DNA of 5,927 nucleotides from an uncultured Clostridia bacterium (GCA_947627585.1 CANQWP010000052.1:1-5927), one strand, 5' to 3'. Positions 1-5,397 are shown, numbered from the stretch's first letter. The notes: generated by a model not told the origin, from the letters alone. Translations and numbers: made by a program.

Positions 1-346
1 GCTTGTTGACACGGCCGGGCGACTTCACACAAAAACAAATCTTATGGCGGAACTGAAAAAGATTGAAAAAATTGTCGAACGGGAATATCCTGAAGCGCAT
101 CGATATAATCTTATTGTGCTTGATGCGACCACCGGCCAAAACGCATTGTCACAAATCAACGCCTTTGCTGAATATTGTCCAATCGATGGCATTGTTTTGA
201 CAAAGCTTGATGGCACTGCAAAAGGCGGGGTCATCATTGCAATCGAAAAAGAATATTCGCTTCCTGTCGTGTTTGTCGGAACGGGCGAAAAGGTGGAAGA
301 TTTGGACAAATTCAATGCAAAAGAATTTGTTGATGAACTGTTTTAG
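1..346 (+). CDS. ftsY: Signal recognition particle receptor FtsY, C-terminal part of NG domain (5' truncated)
   Basis: FtsY is the SRP receptor GTPase that docks ribosome-SRP complexes at the membrane for co-translational insertion of membrane proteins. The reading frame is open from base 2 (base 1 belongs to the preceding codon), so the gene starts upstream of the window and the ATG at 44 is internal. Visible motifs are DTAGR (bases 8-22, the SRP-GTPase G3 motif), LDATTGQNA (about 119-145), and TKLDGTAKGG (200-229, G4 plus the closing loop typical of Ffh/FtsY). The end, VGTGEKVEDLDKFNAKEFVDELF in substance (about 275-343), is the usual FtsY terminus. Ffh would continue into a methionine-rich M domain, but a TAG stop follows directly, which separates the two. 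The A and N domains and the P-loop lie outside the window. Confidence 0.95.
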   Translation, partial: LVDTAGRLHTKTNLMAELKKIEKIVEREYPEAHRYNLIVLDATTGQNALSQINAFAEYCPIDGIVLTKLDGTAKGGVIIAIEKEYSLPVVFVGTGEKVEDLDKFNAKEFVDELF

Positions 347-348
347 GC

Positions 349-393
349 ACAATATTTGGTGTATTATGCATTGCATACTACACCACATTTTGT
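349..393. repeat. 45-nt near-perfect palindrome between ftsY and the SDR gene
   Basis: Bases 357-385 form a hyphenated palindrome: outer arms TGGTGTA / TACACCA pair perfectly, one T-C mismatch follows, then inner arms TTATGCA / TGCATAC pair around a single central base. Pairing resumes outside this core, so 349-393 matches its own reverse complement at all but 3 of 22 pairs. It sits 3 nt after the ftsY stop and about 36 nt before the SDR start. As RNA it would be a strong hairpin; as DNA it resembles a dimeric-repressor operator. The downstream T run (388-391) is short and lies inside the outer stem, so a standard intrinsic terminator is a weaker reading. Confidence 0.7.
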
Positions 394-401
394 AATATTA
401 T
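371..401 (+). promoter_or_regulatory. Possible sigma-A promoter of the SDR gene, overlapping the palindrome
   Basis: TTGCAT (371-376, 4 of 6 to TTGACA) lies in the right half of the palindrome. It is followed by TAATAT at 393-398 (16-nt spacer) or TATTAT at 396-401 (5 of 6 to TATAAT, but a 19-nt spacer). Either gives a short leader to the ATG at 429. If real, the palindrome covers the -35 region and would suit repression of the SDR gene. The match is mediocre and AT-rich DNA gives such hits by chance. Confidence 0.3.
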
Positions 402-428
402 AAAAAAAATCAAAAGAAGGAGAAAAAC

Positions 429-1253
429 ATGAAAAAGAAAAAATTGGAAGGAAAGATTGCTGTGATTTCTGGAGCAAGCAGCGGAATTGGGCTGGCAATT
501 GCAAAACGTTTGCATGCTGAGGGCGTCAAAGTTTTTGACATCTCAAAAGGAGACAACAAACTTTCTGAAGAGGAAAAAAACATTTTTGAAAAGCAATATG
601 CTTGCGACATCTCCGACAACGAGAGACTTCAAGAGGTTGTTGCGGACATTGTCTCAACTTGCAAAAAAATTGACTTTTTGTTTTGCAACGCGGGCTTTGG
701 CATTGCTGGCCTTGTGGAAAATGCTTCGCTTCAAAGCATTGACAAAATCATGAATGTCAATTTGGCTGCGCATATCAAAACGACCAAACTTTTTGTCCCA
801 CACATCAATGAGGGCGGGAAGATTTTGTTCACGGGCTCGTTGGCGTCCATTGTCCCTCTGCCATATCAAGCGTGCTACACTGCCACAAAGGCCGGCATTG
901 AGGCTTTTTCGCGTGCACTTGCCACGGAAGTCCGCGACAGAAAAATCAAAGTGACGACATTTTTGCCGTGCGATGTTTCAACAGGTTTCACCGATGCTCG
1001 AGTGGTTGAGCTGAAAAACAATCAAGAGAAAAAAGAAGTTCAAAACATGGCAAAATCGGAAAGAAATGGCGCAACGCCGGATTATATTGCAAAGCGCGTT
1101 TTGAAACTTGTAAAAAAGAAAAACCCGCCACTCAGAAAATGCATGGGCGTGGTTGTTTTTCCGCTCACTGGCCGAACAATCAATTTCCTTGTAAGAATTT
1201 TCCCTGTCCGCTTTGTCAATTTCCTCATTCGAAAAATTTATTTGGCAAACTGA
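429..1253 (+). CDS. Classical short-chain dehydrogenase/reductase (SDR), substrate unknown
   Basis: A 274-residue NAD(P)-dependent oxidoreductase with a Rossmann fold. Cofactor motif SGASSGIG is at residues 14-21 (TGxxxGxG class); D60 is the adenine-contact aspartate; NAG lies at 87-89. The catalytic tetrad is N111 (NVN), S137 (TGSLAS), Y150 and K154 (YTATK), so the enzyme should be active. P180 and T185 follow the usual PG-loop region. Cofactor choice is unclear: D37 ends strand 2 but sits about two residues early, while S39-K40 occupy the discriminating position, which could favour NADP(H). The last 40 residues are hydrophobic and basic (FPLTGRTINFLVRIFPVRFV in part), suggesting membrane association, perhaps with a lipid or sterol-like substrate; this is inference. 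Start supported by GAAGGAG at 416-422, 6 nt upstream. The gene is flanked by the palindrome and by a terminator, so it is probably monocistronic. The substrate cannot be told from sequence. Confidence 0.93.
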   Translation: MKKKKLEGKIAVISGASSGIGLAIAKRLHAEGVKVFDISKGDNKLSEEEKNIFEKQYACDISDNERLQEVVADIVSTCKKIDFLFCNAGFGIAGLVENASLQSIDKIMNVNLAAHIKTTKLFVPHINEGGKILFTGSLASIVPLPYQACYTATKAGIEAFSRALATEVRDRKIKVTTFLPCDVSTGFTDARVVELKNNQEKKEVQNMAKSERNGATPDYIAKRVLKLVKKKNPPLRKCMGVVVFPLTGRTINFLVRIFPVRFVNFLIRKIYLAN

Positions 1254-1271
1254 GATTTATTTTTCTCTTTC

Positions 1272-1300
1272 AAGATGCCGGGGAACTTGGCATCTTTTTT
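1272..1300 (+). terminator. Intrinsic terminator after the SDR gene
   Basis: A perfect 8-bp stem, AAGATGCC (1272-1279) with GGCATCTT (1289-1296), encloses a 9-nt loop. A run of six T (1295-1300) starts at the end of the stem. It lies 18 nt after the SDR stop and separates that gene from sigK. Confidence 0.9.
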
Positions 1301-1336
1301 ATGCCCAAATGCCTTGTCCGCTTTTTTGATTTTTAG

Positions 1337-1365
1337 GCAAAATTCGACAAAAATCAACATATAAA
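1337..1365 (+). promoter_or_regulatory. Candidate promoter of the sigK-like gene, possibly sigma-E type
   Basis: CATATAAA at 1358-1365 contains a sigma-A-like -10 (TATAAA, 1360-1365), but no good TTGACA lies 16-18 nt upstream. It also resembles the sporulation sigma-E -10 (CATACAnT), with GCAAAAT (1337-1343) 14 nt upstream as a partial match to the sigma-E -35 (KMATATT). In Bacillus subtilis sigK is first transcribed by sigma-E, so this is biologically sensible, but the match is partial on both boxes. Confidence 0.3.
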
Positions 1366-1385
1366 TTTCTTGTTAAGGAGTTTTT

Positions 1386-2090
1386 ATGGTTTTTGAGAGT
1401 TTTGCCTATTTTTTCAGCAGAATTTGTCTTTTCACAAACTATGTCAACACCGCTCAGGGCTTTCCAAAGCCACTTTCTTTGGAGGAAGAAAAGGCGGAGT
1501 TTGAAAAAATGAAAAAAGGCGACAAGAAAGCGCGCGAAAAACTGATAAGCCACAATCTTCGGCTTGTGGCGCACATCGTGAAAAAATACACCTATTCTTT
1601 GGAGGCCGACGACCTTCTTTCTGTCGGCACAATTGGGCTTATCAAGGCCATTGACACTTTTGACTATGACAAAAAGGTGCAACTTTCGACATATGCGGCT
1701 CGCTGCATCAACAATGAGATTTTGATGCTAATTCGAGCTAACAAAAAGCACAAAAATGTTGTTTCCATAAACAGTTTGACAAGCGGAAGTGACGATGACA
1801 AAGATTTGGAACTGAAAGACGTGCTTTCTTCCGACGATGATGAAATTTTTGTGCAGGTCGAACAGAACTTGACAATGCAAAAAGTCAGACGAATCATTCA
1901 AGAAAAGCTTTCGGAGCGAGAGCAAAAGGTCATCAAAATGCGATATGGCATCGATTATCCAAAGGCTCTCACTCAAAAAGAAGTTTCTGAAAAACTTGGA
2001 ATTTCAAGGTCATATATTTCACGCATCGAAAACAAAACACTCGACATCATCCGCGCTGAATTTGGCGATAAAATTGGCAATAACACATAA
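1386..2090 (+). CDS. sigK: Sporulation sigma factor sigma-K (pro-sigma-K), uninterrupted
   Basis: A 234-residue sigma-70 family protein, the late mother-cell sigma factor of endospore formation. Residues 1-18 (MVFESFAYFFSRICLFTN) match the hydrophobic pro-sequence of B. subtilis pro-sigma-K, and YVNTAQGFPKPLS at 19-31 corresponds to its mature start (YVKNNAFPQPLS from memory). The core-binding part contains HNLRLVAHIVKKY (56-68) and DDLLSVGTIGLIKAID (75-90); the -10 recognition part contains STYAARCINNEILM (101-114). Region 4.2 has a helix-turn-helix at about 195-215 (LTQKEVSEKLGISRSYISRI). Between these, about 127-145 is a charged linker. AAGGAG (1375-1380) lies 5 nt before the ATG. The gene is continuous, with no skin-like element, so activation should need only removal of the pro-sequence by a SpoIVFB-type protease. 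Its identity as sigma-K rather than sigma-E rests on the N-terminal likeness. The nearest neighbours are separated by terminators and spacers. Confidence 0.92.
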   Translation: MVFESFAYFFSRICLFTNYVNTAQGFPKPLSLEEEKAEFEKMKKGDKKAREKLISHNLRLVAHIVKKYTYSLEADDLLSVGTIGLIKAIDTFDYDKKVQLSTYAARCINNEILMLIRANKKHKNVVSINSLTSGSDDDKDLELKDVLSSDDDEIFVQVEQNLTMQKVRRIIQEKLSEREQKVIKMRYGIDYPKALTQKEVSEKLGISRSYISRIENKTLDIIRAEFGDKIGNNT

Positions 2091-2093
2091 TGA

Positions 2094-2145
2094 CCTTAAA
2101 AAGTGTATTAAGGCAAAAAAACTTAAAATTTTTTTAATTTTTTTT
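2094..2145 (+). terminator. Possible weak terminator after sigK
   Basis: CCTTAA (2094-2099) pairs with TTAAGG (2108-2113) across an 8-nt loop. It is followed by an A run and then two T-rich runs (about 2128-2145). A second, purely A-T pairing (AAAAAAA with TTTTTTT) is possible just downstream. The stem is short and the T run is not adjacent to it, so function is uncertain. Confidence 0.35.
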
Positions 2146-2153
2146 CAAATTGC

Positions 2154-2183
2154 TTGACACAAACTTTGTCAAAAATTTAAAAT
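2154..2183 (+). promoter_or_regulatory. Strong sigma-A-like promoter of the DAC-like gene, with an inverted repeat over the -35
   Basis: TTGACA (2154-2159, perfect) is separated by 18 nt from TAAAAT (2178-2183, 5 of 6), predicting a start near 2190 and a leader of about 108 nt. The -35 box is also the left arm of an inverted repeat, TTGACA-N7-TGTCAA (2154-2172), a plausible operator that would occlude polymerase. The promoter call is well supported by the boxes; the operator is inference. Confidence 0.65.
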
Positions 2184-2189
2184 AAAAAT

Positions 2190-2297
2190 GATAGAAATTT
2201 TTAATTATATATTTTTTGTTTTTTATACATTAGTTTTTTTATGATCTCAAGCAAAACTTTCAGTGGCTTGAAACTATTTGAATAAAGGAGGGGGAAG
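2190..2297 (+). other. AT-rich 5' leader of the DAC-like gene with a small hairpin and strong ribosome binding site
   Basis: The leader is mostly A and T up to 2240. It then holds a stem TCAAGC (2247-2252) / GCTTGA (2266-2271) with a 13-nt loop, and an overlapping alternative stem TTTCA (2258-2262) / TGAAA (2269-2273). The ribosome binding site AAAGGAGG (2284-2291) is fully complementary to the 16S 3' end and lies 6 nt before the ATG. I recognise no known riboswitch class here. Confidence 0.4.
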
Positions 2298-3662
2298 ATG
2301 AACAAACAAGAGTTTTACGATGTTGTTGAAACGCTTATTGTTCCTCTTTTTACGGGCTCATATCTTGCGGGCGAAATTGAAAGCACATCGCGTGACTTGG
2401 AAGTTGCGCTTGGGCGCGGAAACACTGTGCTTCTTAAGCCGACCAAACTTGATGACTATCGCTTGATTCTAAAGCGCGGCCAAGCATTCAAATCTTTTGA
2501 GGTCAACTTGATGCGCGCCATCATTCGCGAGCTAGACGAAATTTCTGAAATTGACATCTCTGACAAAATGTATCTTTCGCAACTGAACAGCATTGCCATT
2601 GAAAAAGCGTTGATTGAAAGCATCACTGACAGCGCCACAGAGACAATTCTTGGCGTAATCAATGGCTTGGAACAATGGTCCTCACGCACATATGAAGGCA
2701 ACACTGTCCAACTTGGAATTTTGATAAATTTGGGCGCGCCAACACAGACAACTGAAACTCAAAATCAAGTGACATTCAAAGATGTTTTGAATGAAAACTT
2801 TTTTGCACTTTTCTCTGACGGGAACAATTCTTTCATTGAGTTCGACAGGGCGGGCAATCTTTTGGGGCACGTGAACATTCGAAAAGCAAAGGCCGTTGCC
2901 ACAATTTCGCCAAGACCTTTTGAAAGGGTGGCGCGTGTTTGCAATGACAAGCGCGTTGGAATTGTGCTGACCGTCAAAGGCGACATTTTGGTGTTTTTTG
3001 CAAGGCAATTGATTTTTGCGAAGCGCAACGGAAAATGGGGCGTATATTCCCACGAAGAAATCATCAAACTTTTGCAAAACAATGCCAACTATACTGCCAA
3101 AGAGATCCGAAAAGCACTATATAACACTGCGCTCGACTGCTCTTTTGCATATAAAGGCGCGTGCATTGTTTATGTCAACAAAGAAAAAACTTGGGAGGCG
3201 CTCAATCACATTGACGCGGCAGACATCATTTCTGAAGAACACTTCAACATGAAAAAGCAAATGGAGCTTGACGAAGCCGGAAAACTCTACAACATTGGGA
3301 ATGCAAAGGAGATTCTTGAGCGCTTTAGCCTTTCTTATGAAGAATTTTTGAGTAAAAATGATTGTGTCAAGACAATGGCGCTTCGAAGAATTGTCGCCGG
3401 AAAGAAGTTGCAAGAGTTGGACAGAAAACTGATTGAAGAAATGACTTCCGTTGACGGCGCAACAATCATCGACCATGACGGCACAATCATTGCTGTAGGC
3501 GCAATCATCAAGATTGAAGCCGGAAGTGTGGGCGGAGGGCGTCTTGCCGCAACCACAACCATGGCAAAATATGGCACGGCCATCAAAGTCTCGCAAGACG
3601 GTGTCATGACCGGCTTTGCGGCCGACAAACGCGGCGAAGTGAAGCAAGTTTTTGACATGTGA
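2298..3662 (+). CDS. DAC (DisA_N-like, diadenylate cyclase fold) protein with N-terminal sensor-like region and altered RHR motif
   Basis: A 454-residue, probably cytoplasmic protein with no signal peptide or obvious membrane segment. Residues 1-160 are of unknown type. About 170-250 form a beta-rich stretch ending VGIVLTVKGDILVFF (220-234) and KRNGKWGVY (242-250), likely a sensor or regulatory domain. About 265-440 follow the diadenylate cyclase pattern: helix plus strand KALYNTALDCSFAYKGACIV (272-291), then DGA (386-388), IIAVGAII, and AIKVSQDG (428-435). In DisA and CdaA the next active-site motif is GTRHRAA; here the equivalent is GGGRLAA (412-418), so the RHR triplet is lost though one Arg (R415) remains. 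Roughly 90 residues, partly helical, separate the first strand from DGA, longer than in DisA. The family link is from memory of motif patterns. It may be an active cyclase with unusual chemistry, a nucleotide binder, or an inactive homologue. It has its own promoter and lies 45 nt before rnpB. Confidence 0.75.
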   Translation: MNKQEFYDVVETLIVPLFTGSYLAGEIESTSRDLEVALGRGNTVLLKPTKLDDYRLILKRGQAFKSFEVNLMRAIIRELDEISEIDISDKMYLSQLNSIAIEKALIESITDSATETILGVINGLEQWSSRTYEGNTVQLGILINLGAPTQTTETQNQVTFKDVLNENFFALFSDGNNSFIEFDRAGNLLGHVNIRKAKAVATISPRPFERVARVCNDKRVGIVLTVKGDILVFFARQLIFAKRNGKWGVYSHEEIIKLLQNNANYTAKEIRKALYNTALDCSFAYKGACIVYVNKEKTWEALNHIDAADIISEEHFNMKKQMELDEAGKLYNIGNAKEILERFSLSYEEFLSKNDCVKTMALRRIVAGKKLQELDRKLIEEMTSVDGATIIDHDGTIIAVGAIIKIEAGSVGGGRLAATTTMAKYGTAIKVSQDGVMTGFAADKRGEVKQVFDM

Positions 3663-3671
3663 TTTTTGCGC

Positions 3672-3700
3672 TTGACAAATTTTTTGAAATGTTATATAAT
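3672..3700 (+). promoter_or_regulatory. Consensus sigma-A promoter of rnpB
   Basis: TTGACA (3672-3677) and TATAAT (3695-3700) are both perfect, with the optimal 17-nt spacer. The predicted start at about 3706-3707 coincides with the first base of helix P1 of the RNase P RNA, which supports both calls. Confidence 0.95.
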
Positions 3701-3706
3701 GTTTTT

Positions 3707-4086
3707 GTCAGTTGGCCAGATGGTCGCTGTGCGCTTGAGATGAGCGCAGAGAGGAAAGTCCGAGCATCAAAAGAACAAAGTGCTGGCTAACGGCCAGTGA
3801 AGGCGACTTCAAGGACAGTGCAACAGAAATAGACTGCGTAAACACTGCGATGCAGTGCCCGAAAGTGCTCGCATTTTTGGGACGTAAAGATGGAAAGGTG
3901 AGGCAAGAGCTCACCGGCCGGAAGGTGACTTTCGGCGCTCTGTAAACCCCACTTGATGCAAGGTTAAGTTTGGGCAAATGTGTGTTCTTTCACGCCCAAC
4001 AAAAGCACCGCTTGAGCTTGTCGGCAACGGCAAGCCTGGATAGATGACCATCAAAAACAGAACTCGGCTTACAGACCAAGTGACAC
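3707..4086 (+). ncRNA. rnpB: RNase P RNA, bacterial type A-like
   Basis: The catalytic RNA of RNase P removes 5' leaders from tRNA precursors. Conserved blocks are GAGGAAAGTCCGAGC (3751-3765, 5' strand of P4), a CAACAGAAA block near 3821, GTAAACCCCAC (from about 3942), GCAAGGTTAAGT (about 3958-3969), AGATGACC (about 4043-4050), and ACAGAACTCGGCTTA (4057-4071, 3' strand of P4). The ends pair as helix P1: GTCAGTTGG (3707-3715) with CCAAGTGAC (4076-4084), with one G-G mismatch. A P3-like stem is formed by GCGCT / AGCGC near 3731-3747. The length, about 380 nt, and the P4-flanking layout fit type A; the exact 3' end is uncertain by a few bases. The stem TTGGGC / GCCCAA near 3968-4004, where P15 is expected, encloses a loop with no obvious GGU. 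Any reading frames over this stretch are not genes. Confidence 0.97.
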
Positions 4087-4094
4087 CAAAAATT

Positions 4095-4117
4095 TCCGCA
4101 TTTTTGCGGATTTTTTT
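4095..4117 (+). terminator. Intrinsic terminator of rnpB
   Basis: Stem TCCGCA (4095-4100) / TGCGGA (4105-4110) has a TTTT loop and is followed immediately by seven T (4111-4117). It begins about 10 nt after the mature RNase P RNA end. Confidence 0.92.
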
Positions 4118-4122
4118 ATTTT

Positions 4123-4152
4123 TTGGCAAAGTGATTTTTCGTTTCATATATA
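4123..4152 (+). promoter_or_regulatory. Candidate sigma-A promoter of ddl
   Basis: TTGGCA (4123-4128, 5 of 6) is followed after 18 nt by TATATA (4147-4152); TATATT at 4149-4154 is an alternative with a long spacer. It lies directly after the rnpB terminator, and a start near 4160 would give a leader of about 30 nt. It is the only plausible promoter in this short gap. Confidence 0.45.
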
Positions 4153-4174
4153 TTTCTTGAAAAAATGTTTTTTT

Positions 4175-4178
4175 GGAG
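4175..4178 (+). promoter_or_regulatory. Ribosome binding site that decides the ddl start
   Basis: GGAG at 4175-4178 lies 10 nt before the ATG at 4189. The upstream in-frame ATG at 4165 has no purine-rich site before it (only a T-rich stretch and GAAAAA). The protein from 4189 begins MKEKVLVVFGGKSVEH, the usual N-terminus of Ddl enzymes. Confidence 0.75.
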
Positions 4179-4188
4179 CGAAAGTTTT

Positions 4189-5295
4189 ATGAAAGAAAAA
4201 GTTTTGGTCGTCTTTGGAGGAAAAAGCGTGGAGCATGACATCTCGATTATAACGGCAGTCCAAGCGCTTGGCAACTTGCCGGAAGGATTTGATTTTTTGC
4301 CGATATATGTTGACCGCTCTGGCGTTTGGTGGACGGCCGACAACTTGAAAGATATTGAAATTTACAAAAATTTTTATCGAAAGGCTCAAAACGCGCGCCG
4401 GGTGACTTTTCTTCTTGGAGAAAGGAGACTTTTGATCGAAAAGCACGGGAAGTTTGTCCCATTTGTGCCGGTGAAAACTGTTATGAACTGCTGTCATGGG
4501 AATTGCGGCGAGGACGGGGCGTTTCAAGGCATTTTCAAATCATGCAATGTCGCCACAACGTCGTGCGGCGTTCTTTCTTCGGCGCTTTGCATGGATAAGG
4601 CACTCATGAAAGACGTCTTGAAGGCAAACAACATTCCGTCTCCGGAGTTTTTTGTCATCAAAAAAAGCGAGTTTGACACTGAAAAAATGCTCAAAAAATG
4701 CAAATTTCCGCTTGTCGTCAAGCCGGCAAACTTGGGCAGTTCAATTGGAATTTCTGTTTGCAAAAACAAGGCCGAGTTTGAAGAAGCGGTGGCTTTGGCG
4801 TTTGAATTTGACCAAAAAGTTGTGGTCGAAAAAATGGTCGAGAACTTGCGAGAGTTCAACTGTGCGTGCTTTTCTTTCAAGGGCAGAGAGTTTGTTTCAA
4901 CTGTCAACGAGGTGACCAACAAAGGAGAAATTTTTTCTTTTGAGGACAAATATTTGGCCGAAAGCGGCGGCGGGCACGGGCTTGAAAGCAGCCTTTCAAA
5001 AAAAGTGAAGGCGCTGACAGAAAAGGTCTATAAACTGTTTGACTGCAAAGGCGTCGTGCGCGTTGATTTTCTTTATGACCAGGCCGCAAAAGCCCTTTAT
5101 GTCAACGAAGTGAACACGATTCCGGGCTCAATGGCGTTCTATCTTTTCAAAGACATCTCTTTCAAAGAGCTTTTTGCGTCAATTGTTGAAGAAAGCATAA
5201 GAGAGTTTGAAGAAGAAAAAGCGCTGATAAAGACCTTTTCAAGCGATGCGCTTCTAATTTTTGAAAAAGAAAGCAAGAAAATTCAAAAGAAATAG
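4189..5295 (+). CDS. ddl: D-alanine--D-alanine ligase (divergent Ddl)
   Basis: A cytoplasmic ATP-grasp enzyme joining two D-alanines for the peptidoglycan stem peptide; 368 residues from the ATG at 4189, near the DdlA length. Motifs: FGGKSVEHDIS (9-19, with E15 equal to E. coli DdlB E15), HGNCGEDG (103-110), GVLSSALCMDKALMK (127-141), LVVKPANLGSSIGIS (175-189, ATP lysine K178 and the Ser equivalent to DdlB S150), EK (214-215), FEDKYLAES (251-259, with K254-Y255 equal to DdlB K215-Y216), RVDF (291-294), and metal ligands in VNEVNTIPG (305-313). Odd points: the canonical PGFTxxS region that contacts the second substrate is PGSMAFYLF (312-320), and the GSGV step is TSCGV (124-128). These suggest a separate Ddl clade, perhaps with shifted acceptor specificity. 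The C-terminal tail from about 337 is rich in charged residues. murE follows after 102 nt, so both act in precursor synthesis. Confidence 0.92.
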   Translation: MKEKVLVVFGGKSVEHDISIITAVQALGNLPEGFDFLPIYVDRSGVWWTADNLKDIEIYKNFYRKAQNARRVTFLLGERRLLIEKHGKFVPFVPVKTVMNCCHGNCGEDGAFQGIFKSCNVATTSCGVLSSALCMDKALMKDVLKANNIPSPEFFVIKKSEFDTEKMLKKCKFPLVVKPANLGSSIGISVCKNKAEFEEAVALAFEFDQKVVVEKMVENLREFNCACFSFKGREFVSTVNEVTNKGEIFSFEDKYLAESGGGHGLESSLSKKVKALTEKVYKLFDCKGVVRVDFLYDQAAKALYVNEVNTIPGSMAFYLFKDISFKELFASIVEESIREFEEEKALIKTFSSDALLIFEKESKKIQKK

Positions 5296-5301
5296 CAAAA
5301 T

Positions 5302-5341
5302 TGACAAGAAATGGATTTTTTGTCATTTATGCACTTTTTTT
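5302..5341 (+). terminator. Possible weak terminator after ddl
   Basis: TGACAA (5302-5307) pairs with TTGTCA (5320-5325) over a 12-nt loop, 6 nt after the ddl stop. TTTAT follows at once and a seven-T run lies at 5335-5341. The stem is short and AT-rich, so termination would be partial at best, and read-through into murE is likely. Confidence 0.35.
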
Positions 5342-5379
5342 GACGCCAAGTCAACACGGCGGAAATTTTGTATTAAAAT
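5340..5379 (+). promoter_or_regulatory. Candidate murE promoter with a TTGAC-N5-GTCAA palindrome
   Basis: TTGAC (5340-5344) and GTCAA (5350-5354) form a perfect inverted repeat with a 5-nt spacer. TCAACA (5351-5356, 4 of 6) is followed after 17 nt by TAAAAT (5374-5379, 5 of 6), a possible promoter giving a very short leader before the ribosome binding site. The palindrome would overlap the -35. The promoter strength is modest and the operator is inference. Confidence 0.35.
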
Positions 5380-5397
5380 GTGAATAGGAGGGGCGCA

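Noticed and set aside
349..393. Palindrome read as the ftsY intrinsic terminator
   Set aside because: The hairpin is strong but is not followed by a proper T run outside the stem; kept as a possibility but not annotated as a terminator.
207..395. Short + strand frame overlapping the end of ftsY and the palindrome
   Set aside because: Out of frame with ftsY, no ribosome binding site, and it ends inside the palindrome; composition explains it.
1203..1325. Two similar words, CCTGTCCGCTTT and CCTTGTCCGCTTT, as a direct repeat
   Set aside because: Only about 12 nt, one inside the SDR coding sequence and one in the spacer; no third copy and no structure.
3117..3658. Long minus-strand frames opposite the DAC-like gene (up to 176 codons)
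   Set aside because: Antisense shadows of a well-supported coding frame, with Cys/His-rich composition and no recognisable domain.
3708..4147. Two minus-strand reading frames over the 3708-4147 stretch
   Set aside because: They lie on the RNase P RNA and its terminator; no protein motif and no ribosome binding site.
4165..4188. Upstream ATG giving ddl eight extra residues (MFFWSESF)
   Set aside because: No ribosome binding site before it, and the extension has no counterpart in Ddl proteins; the ATG at 4189 has GGAG upstream and the canonical N-terminus.
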